Source: Flavobacterium sp. 1 (GTDB lineage: Bacteria; Bacteroidota; Bacteroidia; Flavobacteriales; Flavobacteriaceae). Taken from it: a DNA stretch of 64,000 nt. How positions within the stretch are numbered: the stretch's first letter is position 1; the number at the start of each line of letters is the position of its first letter. Of this stretch, positions 36,258 through 45,469 are shown piece by piece. The stretch lies in contig NZ_PGER01000001.1 in assembly GCF_002797935.1 (NCBI RefSeq), forward strand, positions 2,604,001 to 2,668,000, written 5' to 3'. Below the pieces are notes generated by a model. That model was given only the letters and a program-made list of their open reading frames with translations, had not been told where the DNA came from and searched no databases. Both the position numbers and the translations under genes were made by a program.

Positions 36258-37451
36258 TTAAGAAAGCGCAGCCTGTACTTGATCAGCAGCTTCTTGGAAT
36301 TGTACTGCAGATAAAATTGGCATTCCAGAATTATCAATTAATTCTTTTGCAATTTCAGCATTAGTACCCTGCAAACGAACAATGATAGGCACTTTAATAG
36401 CATCTCCCATATTCTTGTAAGCATCAACAACACCTTGGGCAACACGGTCACAACGAACGATTCCTCCAAAAATGTTAATCAAAATAGCTTTTACGTTTGG
36501 ATCTTTTAGGATAATACGGAAAGCAGTTTCAACACGTTTTGCATCAGCAGTTCCACCTACGTCAAGGAAATTTGCAGGCTCAAAACCAGCATACTTAATT
36601 AAATCCATAGTTGCCATTGCAAGACCAGCTCCGTTTACCATACAGCCTACTGTTCCGTCAAGATCTACATAGTTCAATCCTACTTCTTTAGCTTCAACTT
36701 CAATTGGGTTTTCCTCACGAATGTCACGCATATCGGCATACTTCTTTTGTCTGTATAAAGCATTATCATCGATATTTACTTTAGCATCCACAGCCAAAAT
36801 TTTATCATCCGAAGTTTTTAAAACCGGGTTGATTTCAAACATAGAAGCATCTGAACCAATATAAGCATTGTATAATGAATCGATGAATTTTACCATTTCT
36901 TTGAAAGCATTTCCAGAAAGACCTAAATTGAAAGCAATTCTTCTTGCTTGGAAACCCTGCAATCCAACAGCTGGATCAATTTCTTCAGTAAAAATTAAGT
37001 GTGGTGTGTGTTCTGCCACTTCTTCAATATCCATTCCGCCTTCAGTAGAATACATAATCATGTTGCGTCCTGTAGCTCTATTCAAAAGAACAGAAACATA
37101 AAACTCTGAAGTTTCACTTTCACCTGGATAGTAAACATCTTCAGCAATTAAAACTTTGTGCACTTTTTTTCCTTCAGCAGAAGTTTGAGGTGTGATTAAT
37201 TGCATTCCGATTATTTCTTCTGCAATTCCTTCCACCTTGTCAATTCCTTTGGCAAGCTTAACTCCACCGCCTTTTCCACGTCCACCTGCGTGAATTTGGG
37301 CTTTTACTACATACCAACTTGTACCCGTTTCGGCAGTTAATTGTTTGGCAGCTGCTACAGCTTCTACTGGGCTATTAGCTACAATTCCTCGTTGAATGCG
37401 GACTCCATAGCTAGCTAAAATCTCTTTTCCTTGATATTCGTGTATGTTCAT
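36258..37451 (-). CDS. sucC: Succinyl-CoA synthetase beta subunit (ADP-forming)
   Basis: TCA-cycle enzyme making ATP or GTP while turning succinyl-CoA into succinate. 397 residues, standard. ATP-grasp domain with YVVKAQIHAGGRGKGGGVKL (about 48-67) and NRATGRNMIMYSTEGGMDIEEVAE. The CoA-ligase domain has GCMVNGAGLAMATMD and INIFGGIVRCDRVAQG. It is half of the enzyme only: the alpha subunit (SucD, with the phosphorylated histidine) is not adjacent, as the next genes on both sides are unrelated. Transcribed from its own -7 box at 37501-37508. Confidence 0.97.
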   Translation of the reverse strand: MNIHEYQGKEILASYGVRIQRGIVANSPVEAVAAAKQLTAETGTSWYVVKAQIHAGGRGKGGGVKLAKGIDKVEGIAEEIIGMQLITPQTSAEGKKVHKVLIAEDVYYPGESETSEFYVSVLLNRATGRNMIMYSTEGGMDIEEVAEHTPHLIFTEEIDPAVGLQGFQARRIAFNLGLSGNAFKEMVKFIDSLYNAYIGSDASMFEINPVLKTSDDKILAVDAKVNIDDNALYRQKKYADMRDIREENPIEVEAKEVGLNYVDLDGTVGCMVNGAGLAMATMDLIKYAGFEPANFLDVGGTADAKRVETAFRIILKDPNVKAILINIFGGIVRCDRVAQGVVDAYKNMGDAIKVPIIVRLQGTNAEIAKELIDNSGMPILSAVQFQEAADQVQAALS

Positions 37452-37500
37452 AATATAGAATTTGTCTGGATTCTGAATCTATTTCAGAATAAAAGTGGCA

Positions 37501-37508
37501 CAAAAATA
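37501..37508 (-). promoter_or_regulatory. -7 promoter box of sucC
   Basis: Read on the minus strand this is TATTTTTG (TAnnTTTG), 49 bases upstream of the sucC ATG. Confidence 0.55.
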
Positions 37509-37833
37509 GCAAAATTTAATTTAATTGAAATTTTTTTTAATTATATATCCAACATAAAGCAGAAAAAAAATTAAAGACAGCAATCCATTTGAAACATAAT
37601 GGAAAATTTAAAAATAATCAGTTATTTTGTTAAAATAATCAGTCAAAAAAGTATAATCCTATATTTATTACAAAAAGAGACTATTTTAAAAAATTAGAAA
37701 AATATTTTTTGCTGATATGTCAATTCAAAAGTAAAAAATCAACATTATTATTAATTATACATTACTTTTTTAATTTTATAGCAAAAATAGAACCTTTAGC
37801 GCTAGATTCATTCTTTATATGTTATGAAATCTT
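37509..37833. other. Divergent intergenic region sucC / gltB
   Basis: Very AT-rich, about 325 bases between the two promoters. No gene, repeat or riboswitch was recognised; it may contain binding sites for nitrogen regulation that are not visible to me. Confidence 0.4.
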
Positions 37834-37841
37834 TAATTTTG
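37834..37841 (+). promoter_or_regulatory. -7 promoter box of gltBD
   Basis: TAATTTTG fits TAnnTTTG, 18 bases before the gltB ATG. Confidence 0.5.
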
Positions 37842-37859
37842 TAAAAAAAAATATCAAGC

Positions 37860-40800
37860 ATGAGAGTTAAAGAACAAGGTCTTTATTTACCCGAATTTGA
37901 GCACGACAACTGTGGCGCAGGATTTATATGTAATTTGAACGGAATTAAGTCTAATGACATTATTCATAAGGCTCTAGACATCCTAATCAAGCTGGAACAT
38001 CGTGGAGCGGTAAGCTCAGATGGAAGAACTGGTGATGGTGCTGGAATCTTATTTGATATCCCGCATGATTTCTTCAAAAAAGTTTGTGATTTTGAAATTC
38101 CGGAAGTTAGAGAATATGCAGTAGGAATGGTTTTTGTGCCAAAAAGCCCTAACCAAGCTGATTTTTGCAAAAAAACATTTGAATCAGCTATAAAGGATCA
38201 AAATCTATCTATATTAGGATGGAGAGACGTTCCTGTTGATGTTTCTAATTTAGGACAAATAGCAGCAGAGAAAGAACCAACCGTTAAACAAGTATTTGTT
38301 GGTAAAAACGGTTTAGATATTACTGAACAGCAATTCAATGCCAAATTATTCATGGCTAGAAAAATTGCTGAGCACACTATCCGTAATTCAAGAACTTCTG
38401 AAAGTCACATGTTTTACTTTTCAAGCTGTTCTACTACTACCATAATATATAAAGGACTATTGATGCCGGAAGACATCAGCAGATACTATACTGATTTATT
38501 AGACAGCGATTTGGTAACCCGTTTAGCTTTGGTTCACCAGCGTTTCTCTACAAACACTTTCCCATCTTGGGATCTGGCACAACCTTTTAGATATATGTGT
38601 CATAATGGTGAAATCAACACATTAAGAGGAAACGTGAGCAGAATGCGTGCTCGTGAAGAATTAATGAAAAGTGATGTTTTTGGAGAAGATTTGAAAAAAT
38701 TATTCCCAATCATCTTGGAAGGAAAATCAGATTCAGCTTCTATGGATATGGTTGTTGAGTTATTATTGATGACTGGACGTTCGTTGCCGGAAGTTATGAT
38801 GATGGTTGTTCCAGAAGCATGGGAAAAACACAAAACCATGTCGGATGAAAAGAAAGCATTCTACGAATATAATGCCTGCATCATGGAGCCATGGGATGGT
38901 CCAGCCTCTATTCCATTTACAGACGGAAACGTAATTGGTGCATTATTGGATAGAAATGGACTGCGTCCTTCTCGTTATACATTAACCAAAAGCGGATTTG
39001 TTATTATGTCATCAGAAATTGGTGTACTTGACATAAAACCGGAAGATGTAGTACAACACGGAAGATTGGAACCAGGTAAAATGTTCTTGGTAGACATGAA
39101 TGAAGGCCGTATTATTGAAGATGAAGAAATCAAACATTCTGTTGTAACCAAACGTCCTTATAGAGAATGGATAGACAACAATATGCTGCAGTTAGCTAAA
39201 ATTCCTTATACGAATAATCCAATTCCAACGGAAGAAACTGATTTTGAAACAAGACAGCGTTTATTTGGTTACACGATTGAGGATTTAAAAACTATCATTA
39301 ATCCGATGGGTGCTCAAGGTAATGAAGCATTAAGTTCTATGGGTAATGATACTCCTCTTGCTGTTTTATCTGATCAGCCACAATTGCTGTATAACTATTT
39401 CAAACAATTATTTGCTCAGGTTACCAACCCGCCATTAGATGGTATCCGTGAAGAAATAATCACAGATACAAGTTTATCAGTTGGAGGAGATTACAACATC
39501 TTTGATATTACTGACATTCACTGTAAAAAAATAAAAATCCAAAATCCTGTAATATCCAATGAGGATTTGGATAAAATAAGAAGCATCGAACATGATGATT
39601 TCAAATCGGTTACTATTTCCACTTTATACAAAATAGAAAAAGGAGTTAATGGTTTGGAACGTGCTTTAGAAAAATGCATACAAGCTACATTCAAAGCGGT
39701 TTCTGAAGGATGCAACATCGTAATTCTTTCAGACAGAGGCGTAAGTGAAAAAATGGCTCCAATACCAATGTTACTGGCTACTTCTTACATCCACCACTCT
39801 TTGAATATTCTAAAAGTTCGTTCTAAGTTTGGTATTATAATCGAATCAGCTGAACCGCGTGAGCCGCATCATTTTGCTTTATTATTTGGATATGGTGCAA
39901 GCGCCATCAATCCTTACATGGTAAATGAGATTCTTCATGACCAAGTAAACCAAGGTTTTATTACGGGTGTAAAAGCAGATTATGCAATTACCAACTATAA
40001 TAAAGCGATTGCAAAAGGTATTGTTAAGATCATGAATAAAATTGGTATTTCTACCTTACATTCATATAAAGCAGCACAAATTTTTGAGATTTTAGGTTTG
40101 AACAAAACGTTTACTTCAAAATATTTCCCTTACACTCCTTCAAGAATAGAAGGTATTGGTTTAATGGAAATTGAAAGAGAGGTTAAGAAAAGACACCAAA
40201 ATGCTTTTCCAAAATCGAATATTGCAAATCTGTTGCCATTAGAAATCGGAGGTATTTACAGATGGAGAAGAAACGGTGAAAAACACATGTTCAATCCAAC
40301 AACAATTTCAAAATTACAGCAGGCTGTTCGATTGAACAGCCCAGAAAGCTATAAAGAATACTCTAAGATGGTTAACGAGCAAAGTGAAAACTTGATGACC
40401 ATCAGAGGTTTATTTGAATTCAACAATCTTGACCCTATTTCTATTGACGAAGTAGAACCATGGACTGAAATTGTGAAAAAATTCAAAACCGGTGCGATGT
40501 CTTACGGATCTATCAGTCAGGAAGCTCATGAGAATCTTGCGATTGCCATGAACAGAATTGGAGGTAAATCTAACTCTGGAGAAGGTGGAGAAAATCCAAA
40601 ACGTTTCCAAAAAGAATTGAATGGAGATTCTAAAAACAGTGCCATCAAACAAGTAGCATCTGGAAGATTTGGAGTTTCTATTAACTACCTGACAAATGCT
40701 CAAGAGATTCAAATAAAAATGGCTCAAGGTGCAAAACCTGGAGAAGGTGGTCAATTACCTGGCGAAAAAGTGGTGCCTTGGATTGCAGAAACAAGAAATT

Positions 40801-42377
40801 CTACTCCTTATGTAGGTCTTATTTCCCCTCCTCCTCACCACGATATTTATTCTATTGAAGATTTATCTCAATTGATATTTGACTTAAAAAATGCCAACCG
40901 TGAAGCCAGAGTTAACGTTAAATTAGTTGCTGAAGTTGGAGTTGGGACAATCGCTGCAGGTGTTGCCAAAGCAAAAGCAGACGTTATCTTAATTTCTGGT
41001 TACGACGGAGGAACTGGTGCTGCTCCTTTAACTTCATTACAGCATACAGGTATTCCATGGGAACTTGGACTTGCCGAAGCACAACAAACTTTAATCTTAA
41101 ACGATTTGAGGAGCCGTGTAGTTCTTGAATGTGACGGTCAATTGAAAACAGGACGTGACGTTGCTATCGCAGCATTGCTAGGAGCAGAAGAATTTGGTTT
41201 TGCAACTGCACCGCTAGTAGCTTCAGGTTGTATTATGATGAGAGCTTGTCACTTGAATACTTGCCCGGTAGGTATTGCAACACAAGATCCTGAATTGAGA
41301 AAGAATTTCAAAGGAACTCCGGAACATATTATTAACTTCATGTACTTTATCGCAGAAGAGCTTAGAGAAATTATGGCTCAACTTGGTTTTAGAACATTGA
41401 AAGAAATGGTTGGACAGTCTCAAAAACTGAATGTTAATAAAGCAATCAAACATTATAAAGCTAATGGATTGGATTTATCTACTATTCTTTATAAACCAGA
41501 AAAAGCAAAAACAGTTCCAAACCATAATACTACTACTCAAGATCACGCATTAGAAAATGTACTTGATTTTGCTATTATAAAAGCAGCTATTCCATCTATT
41601 TATAGAAAAGAAAGAACAAGAGTTACATTTGATATCAAAAATACAGACCGTTCTGTAGGTGCGATTTTGAGTAATGAGATTTCAAAAATATATGGTTCTC
41701 AAGGATTGCCTGAAGATACTATTCTTGTTGACTTTACTGGTTCTGCAGGACAAAGTTTTGGAGCATTTGCTACTAATGGACTGTCATTCAAAATACACGG
41801 AAACTGTAATGACTATTTAGGAAAAGGACTTTCTGGAGGAAAATTAATTATCAAAGTACCGCCTACAGCTACTTTCGCCCCTGAAGACAATATCATAATT
41901 GGTAACGTGGCTTTATATGGTGCAATCACTGGAGAAGCCTATATCAATGGTATCGCAGGAGAGCGTTTTGCTGTAAGAAACTCAGGAGCTACAGCTGTTG
42001 TTGAAGGAATTGGAGATCACGGATGTGAATACATGACTGGAGGAACAGTAGTTATTCTTGGCAAAACAGGACGAAACTTCGCAGCGGGTATGAGCGGTGG
42101 TGTTGCTTACGTATATGACGCCAAAAAGAAATTTGAAAATGGATTGTGCAATATGGAAATGGTTGCCTTAGAAACATTGGAAGAAGAAGATTTAGCTAAA
42201 TTAAAACGCTTAATCAAAAATCATTCGATGTACACCAATAGCCCTTTAGCGAAACGCGTTTTAGGAGATTGGGAAAACGAAAGCAGACATTTCATAAAAG
42301 TTATGCCAACAGATTACAAAAAAGCATTACAAAGATTGGCAGAAGAAAAGCAAATTCAAGAATTAATAGCACAATAG
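37860..42377 (+). CDS. gltB: Glutamate synthase large subunit (GltB)
   Basis: Glutamine plus 2-oxoglutarate gives two glutamates. 1,505 residues. After a 17-residue propeptide comes the glutaminase nucleophile Cys18 (HDNCGAGF), starting the class II amidotransferase domain. The central domain is followed by the FMN synthase domain: SGEGGENPKRF, GRFGVSINYLTNAQEIQIKMAQGAKPG, GYDGGTGAAPLTS. The 3Fe-4S cluster motif is CIMMRACHLNTCPVGIA. The C-terminal beta-helix has the G-rich repeats GGKLIIKVP, GNVALYGAITGEAYINGIAGERFAVRNSGA. The gltD gene follows after two bases; together they assimilate ammonia. Confidence 0.98.
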   Translation: MRVKEQGLYLPEFEHDNCGAGFICNLNGIKSNDIIHKALDILIKLEHRGAVSSDGRTGDGAGILFDIPHDFFKKVCDFEIPEVREYAVGMVFVPKSPNQADFCKKTFESAIKDQNLSILGWRDVPVDVSNLGQIAAEKEPTVKQVFVGKNGLDITEQQFNAKLFMARKIAEHTIRNSRTSESHMFYFSSCSTTTIIYKGLLMPEDISRYYTDLLDSDLVTRLALVHQRFSTNTFPSWDLAQPFRYMCHNGEINTLRGNVSRMRAREELMKSDVFGEDLKKLFPIILEGKSDSASMDMVVELLLMTGRSLPEVMMMVVPEAWEKHKTMSDEKKAFYEYNACIMEPWDGPASIPFTDGNVIGALLDRNGLRPSRYTLTKSGFVIMSSEIGVLDIKPEDVVQHGRLEPGKMFLVDMNEGRIIEDEEIKHSVVTKRPYREWIDNNMLQLAKIPYTNNPIPTEETDFETRQRLFGYTIEDLKTIINPMGAQGNEALSSMGNDTPLAVLSDQPQLLYNYFKQLFAQVTNPPLDGIREEIITDTSLSVGGDYNIFDITDIHCKKIKIQNPVISNEDLDKIRSIEHDDFKSVTISTLYKIEKGVNGLERALEKCIQATFKAVSEGCNIVILSDRGVSEKMAPIPMLLATSYIHHSLNILKVRSKFGIIIESAEPREPHHFALLFGYGASAINPYMVNEILHDQVNQGFITGVKADYAITNYNKAIAKGIVKIMNKIGISTLHSYKAAQIFEILGLNKTFTSKYFPYTPSRIEGIGLMEIEREVKKRHQNAFPKSNIANLLPLEIGGIYRWRRNGEKHMFNPTTISKLQQAVRLNSPESYKEYSKMVNEQSENLMTIRGLFEFNNLDPISIDEVEPWTEIVKKFKTGAMSYGSISQEAHENLAIAMNRIGGKSNSGEGGENPKRFQKELNGDSKNSAIKQVASGRFGVSINYLTNAQEIQIKMAQGAKPGEGGQLPGEKVVPWIAETRNSTPYVGLISPPPHHDIYSIEDLSQLIFDLKNANREARVNVKLVAEVGVGTIAAGVAKAKADVILISGYDGGTGAAPLTSLQHTGIPWELGLAEAQQTLILNDLRSRVVLECDGQLKTGRDVAIAALLGAEEFGFATAPLVASGCIMMRACHLNTCPVGIATQDPELRKNFKGTPEHIINFMYFIAEELREIMAQLGFRTLKEMVGQSQKLNVNKAIKHYKANGLDLSTILYKPEKAKTVPNHNTTTQDHALENVLDFAIIKAAIPSIYRKERTRVTFDIKNTDRSVGAILSNEISKIYGSQGLPEDTILVDFTGSAGQSFGAFATNGLSFKIHGNCNDYLGKGLSGGKLIIKVPPTATFAPEDNIIIGNVALYGAITGEAYINGIAGERFAVRNSGATAVVEGIGDHGCEYMTGGTVVILGKTGRNFAAGMSGGVAYVYDAKKKFENGLCNMEMVALETLEEEDLAKLKRLIKNHSMYTNSPLAKRVLGDWENESRHFIKVMPTDYKKALQRLAEEKQIQELIAQ

Positions 42378-42379
42378 TC

Positions 42380-43834
42380 ATGGGTAAAATAGGAGGATTT
42401 AAAGAATATAATAGAGCCGACGAAAGTAACGTTGCTGTTCAAGAAAGAGTTACAAATTATAATGAATTTACAATTCCGTTAACAAAAGAAAAAATTAAAG
42501 AGCAAGGTTCCAGATGCATGGATTGCGGAATTCCTTTTTGCCACAGTTCCTGTCCATTAGGAAATTTAATTCCTGATTTTAACGACATGGTGCACCAAGA
42601 AGAATGGGAAAGTGCATTGCAGATTTTACAATCAACGAATAACTTTCCAGAATTTACAGGCCGTTTATGCCCTGCTCCATGTGAAAAATCATGTGTATTA
42701 GGTATAATCAAAGAACCTGTAGCTATCGAAAATATTGAAAAAAATATCATCGAAAGAGGTTTTGCTGAAGGATGGATCAAACCGCAAACTCCAGAAGTAA
42801 GAACTGGAAAAACTGTTGCTGTAATTGGATCTGGTCCAGCTGGATTGGCAGCTGCACAACAATTGAACCGCGCTGGTCATACTGTTACCGTTTTCGAAAG
42901 AGACAACGCAATTGGTGGTTTATTACGTTACGGAATACCAAATTTCAAATTAGAAAAAGGAATTATAGACAGACGTGTAAAAGTTTTAGAAGCTGAAGGA
43001 ATTGTTTTCAAAACTAATGTAAACGTTGGTGTTAACTTTAGTGTTGAAGAATTAAACGCTTTTGATTCTATTGTATTATGCGGTGGAGCAACTGAAAAAA
43101 GAGGATTACCTACTAAAGGTGCAGATAGCAAAGGCGTTGTTCAAGCTATGGATTTCTTGACACAGCAAACCAAAGTTTTGTATGGAGAAAAAATCGAAGA
43201 CCAAGTATTGGCAACTGGAAAAGATGTAATCGTTATTGGTGGTGGAGATACAGGATCTGACTGTGTTGGAACTTCAAACAGACACGGAGCAAAATCGGTG
43301 ACTAATTTTGAAATCATGCCTAAACCTCCAGTAGGAAGAAGCGAAACCACCCCATGGCCATTTTGGCCGTTGCAGTTAAAAACATCTTCGTCTCACGAAG
43401 AAGGATGTGACAGAAACTGGTTAATTAATACTAAAGAATTCCTTGCTAATGAAAAAGGAGAACTAGTTGGATTAAAAACTGTTGAAGTTCAATGGAAATT
43501 AACTCCAGGACAAAGACCTGAATTAATCGAAAAAGAAGGTTCAGAGAAAATATGGCCTTGTGATTTGGCTTTATTAGCTTTAGGTTTTACTGGTCCAGAA
43601 AAAACATTAGCAGAGCAATTAGGTTTAGAAATTGATTTTAGAACCAATTATAAAGCTACCAATTACCAAACTAATGTTCCTCATATTTTCACCGCTGGTG
43701 ATATGAGAAGAGGGCAATCCTTAATTGTATGGGCAATCTCAGAAGGACGTGAAGCAGCAAGAGAAGTTGATTTATATTTGATGGGTTATAGCAATTTACC
43801 AACAAAAGGTAATGGTGATTTACCAGCTTTATAA
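42380..43834 (+). CDS. gltD: Glutamate synthase small subunit (GltD)
   Basis: Provides electrons from NAD(P)H to GltB. 484 residues from the ATG at 42380 (MGKIGGFKEYNRADE), two bases after the gltB stop; a longer reading into gltB lacks family support. N-terminal cysteine cluster for 4Fe-4S centres: RCMDCGIPFCHSSCPLGNLIPDF and GRLCPAPCEKSCVLG. FAD motif VAVIGSGPAGLAAAQQL (about 149-165), NADPH motif VIVIGGGDTGSDCVGT, and a final FTAGDMRRGQSLIVWAISEGR. Translational coupling with gltB is likely. Confidence 0.98.
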   Translation: MGKIGGFKEYNRADESNVAVQERVTNYNEFTIPLTKEKIKEQGSRCMDCGIPFCHSSCPLGNLIPDFNDMVHQEEWESALQILQSTNNFPEFTGRLCPAPCEKSCVLGIIKEPVAIENIEKNIIERGFAEGWIKPQTPEVRTGKTVAVIGSGPAGLAAAQQLNRAGHTVTVFERDNAIGGLLRYGIPNFKLEKGIIDRRVKVLEAEGIVFKTNVNVGVNFSVEELNAFDSIVLCGGATEKRGLPTKGADSKGVVQAMDFLTQQTKVLYGEKIEDQVLATGKDVIVIGGGDTGSDCVGTSNRHGAKSVTNFEIMPKPPVGRSETTPWPFWPLQLKTSSSHEEGCDRNWLINTKEFLANEKGELVGLKTVEVQWKLTPGQRPELIEKEGSEKIWPCDLALLALGFTGPEKTLAEQLGLEIDFRTNYKATNYQTNVPHIFTAGDMRRGQSLIVWAISEGREAAREVDLYLMGYSNLPTKGNGDLPAL

Positions 43835-43855
43835 TATTTGAAACAATAAATTAAA

Positions 43856-43889
43856 AAATCCCTTGATATCAACTTTTATCAAGGGATTT
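43856..43889 (+). terminator. Intrinsic terminator after gltD
   Basis: AAATCCCTTGAT (43856-43867) pairs with ATCAAGGGATTT (43878-43889), then T-rich sequence. Confidence 0.88.
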
Positions 43890-44130
43890 ATTTTTTAGGC
43901 CAGATCAAAATTTCAATTCGTTAAAACTTTAATTATTTGACAAAAAAAATGTTAACGATTTATTCATTAAGCCTTTTAGAATCACCGTTCTTTAGGCATC
44001 TGATACAAATTTTGACAAAACCAAAAAAGTTAAAAAAATTCACAAACAAGAACTATTTGTTTAATATAAAACAATTTGTTATATTTTGTTAAATAGTATC
44101 AATTTGTTTGGTCGTAATATTAAAGAATAA
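43890..44130. other. Intergenic region gltD / lysA
   Basis: AT-rich, no gene. The pattern of a lysine riboswitch was looked for and not seen. Confidence 0.4.
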
Positions 44131-44138
44131 TAAATTTG
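44131..44138 (+). promoter_or_regulatory. -7 promoter box of lysA
   Basis: TAAATTTG fits TAnnTTTG, 21 bases before the ATG. Confidence 0.55.
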
Positions 44139-44159
44139 TAAAAAATTAATAAAACAAAG

Positions 44160-45383
44160 ATGCAAGCAAACGATTTACTACAATTAGCTGAACAATTTGG
44201 AAGTCCACTTTATGTGTATGATGCAGAGAAAATACAATCCCAGTACAATCGGTTAACAAAGGCTTTTTCTAAAATACCTAATTTACGCATCAATTATGCG
44301 ATGAAAGCATTATCCAATGTTGCCATACTTCAGTTATTAAGAGATATGGGGTCAGGATTGGATACAGTTTCTATACAAGAAGTATTATTAGGATTACACG
44401 CTGGTTATGCGCCAGAAAAAATATTTTATACGCCAAACGGTGTTTCCTTAGAAGAAATTGAAGAAGTACACGCATTGGGTGTACAGATAAACATTGATAA
44501 CTTATCGATATTAGAGCAATTCGGAGCAAAACACCCGCACGTACCAGTTTGCATCCGTATTAACCCTCACGTAATGGCAGGCGGAAACGCTAACATTTCC
44601 GTAGGACATATCGACAGTAAATTTGGTATTTCGGTACATCAGCTGCCACATTTAGTACGCATAGTTGAGAATACAAATATGAACATCGTGGGTATTCACA
44701 TGCACACAGGTTCTGACATATTAGATATTGAAGTATTTTTATATGCAGCAGAAATTTTATTTGATGCAGCCAAAAACTTTAAAAACTTAGAATTTTTAGA
44801 TTTTGGAAGCGGATTTAAAGTTCCTTACAAAAAAGACGATATTGCGACTGACATTGACGAATTAGGCAAAAAACTTTCAAAAAGATTCAATGCTTTCTGT
44901 GCGGAGTACGGAAAAGATTTAACTTTAATATTTGAGCCTGGAAAATTCTTGGTAAGTGAAGCTGGCTTCTTTTTAGCCAAAGTAAATGTCGTAAAACAAA
45001 CTACTTCTACTGTATTTGCAGGTATCGACAGCGGTTTCAACCATTTAATCAGACCAATGCTTTATGGCTCACAGCACTTTATTGAAAACATATCGAATCC
45101 TAAAGGAAAAGAGCGTTTTTACTCGATAGTAGGATATATTTGCGAAACTGATACTTTTGCAACCAACAGAAGAATTTCAGAAATAAAAGAAGGAGATATT
45201 CTTTCTTTCCGCAATGCTGGAGCTTATTGCTTCTCAATGTCTTCTAATTACAATTCAAGATACAAACCAGCAGAGGTTTTATGGATGAATGGGCAAGGAC
45301 ATTTAATCAGAGCTCATGAAAAATTTGAAGACTTACTTCAAAATCAAATTCCGCTGCCTATAGAAGTGGCAGCAACTGTTTAA
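44160..45383 (+). CDS. lysA: Diaminopimelate decarboxylase
   Basis: Last step of lysine synthesis: meso-diaminopimelate to L-lysine and CO2, with pyridoxal phosphate. 407 residues. Fold III-type: the PLP lysine is Lys49 in NYAMKALSN. HMHTGSD, LEFLDFGSGFKVPY (the glycine loop that holds the phosphate), FEPGKFLVSEAGFFLAKV, and YICETDTFATNR near the dimer interface with the catalytic cysteine. Ends in an RPAEVLW-like region (YKPAEVLWMNGQ). Single-gene unit with own promoter and terminator. Confidence 0.95.
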   Translation: MQANDLLQLAEQFGSPLYVYDAEKIQSQYNRLTKAFSKIPNLRINYAMKALSNVAILQLLRDMGSGLDTVSIQEVLLGLHAGYAPEKIFYTPNGVSLEEIEEVHALGVQINIDNLSILEQFGAKHPHVPVCIRINPHVMAGGNANISVGHIDSKFGISVHQLPHLVRIVENTNMNIVGIHMHTGSDILDIEVFLYAAEILFDAAKNFKNLEFLDFGSGFKVPYKKDDIATDIDELGKKLSKRFNAFCAEYGKDLTLIFEPGKFLVSEAGFFLAKVNVVKQTTSTVFAGIDSGFNHLIRPMLYGSQHFIENISNPKGKERFYSIVGYICETDTFATNRRISEIKEGDILSFRNAGAYCFSMSSNYNSRYKPAEVLWMNGQGHLIRAHEKFEDLLQNQIPLPIEVAATV

Positions 45384-45390
45384 TAAAACC

Positions 45391-45431
45391 AAAAAATCCC
45401 GTCTCGTTTTTTAAACCAGACGGGATTTTTT
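45391..45431. terminator. Bidirectional terminator lysA / phosphatase
   Basis: AAAAAATCCCGTCT (45391-45404) pairs with AGACGGGATTTTTT (45418-45431), 14 bp, between convergent genes. Confidence 0.92.
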
Positions 45432-45469
45432 TAAAATCTTGAAATTGGATTACTACTGTAAAAAACAGT

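Noticed and set aside
42269..42379. Extended start of GltD inside gltB
   Set aside because: The added 37 residues come from gltB read out of frame; the normal GltD start is at 42380.
43890..44159. Lysine riboswitch upstream of lysA
   Set aside because: The region is AT-rich without the conserved cores, and the -7 box lies 21 bases before the start codon.
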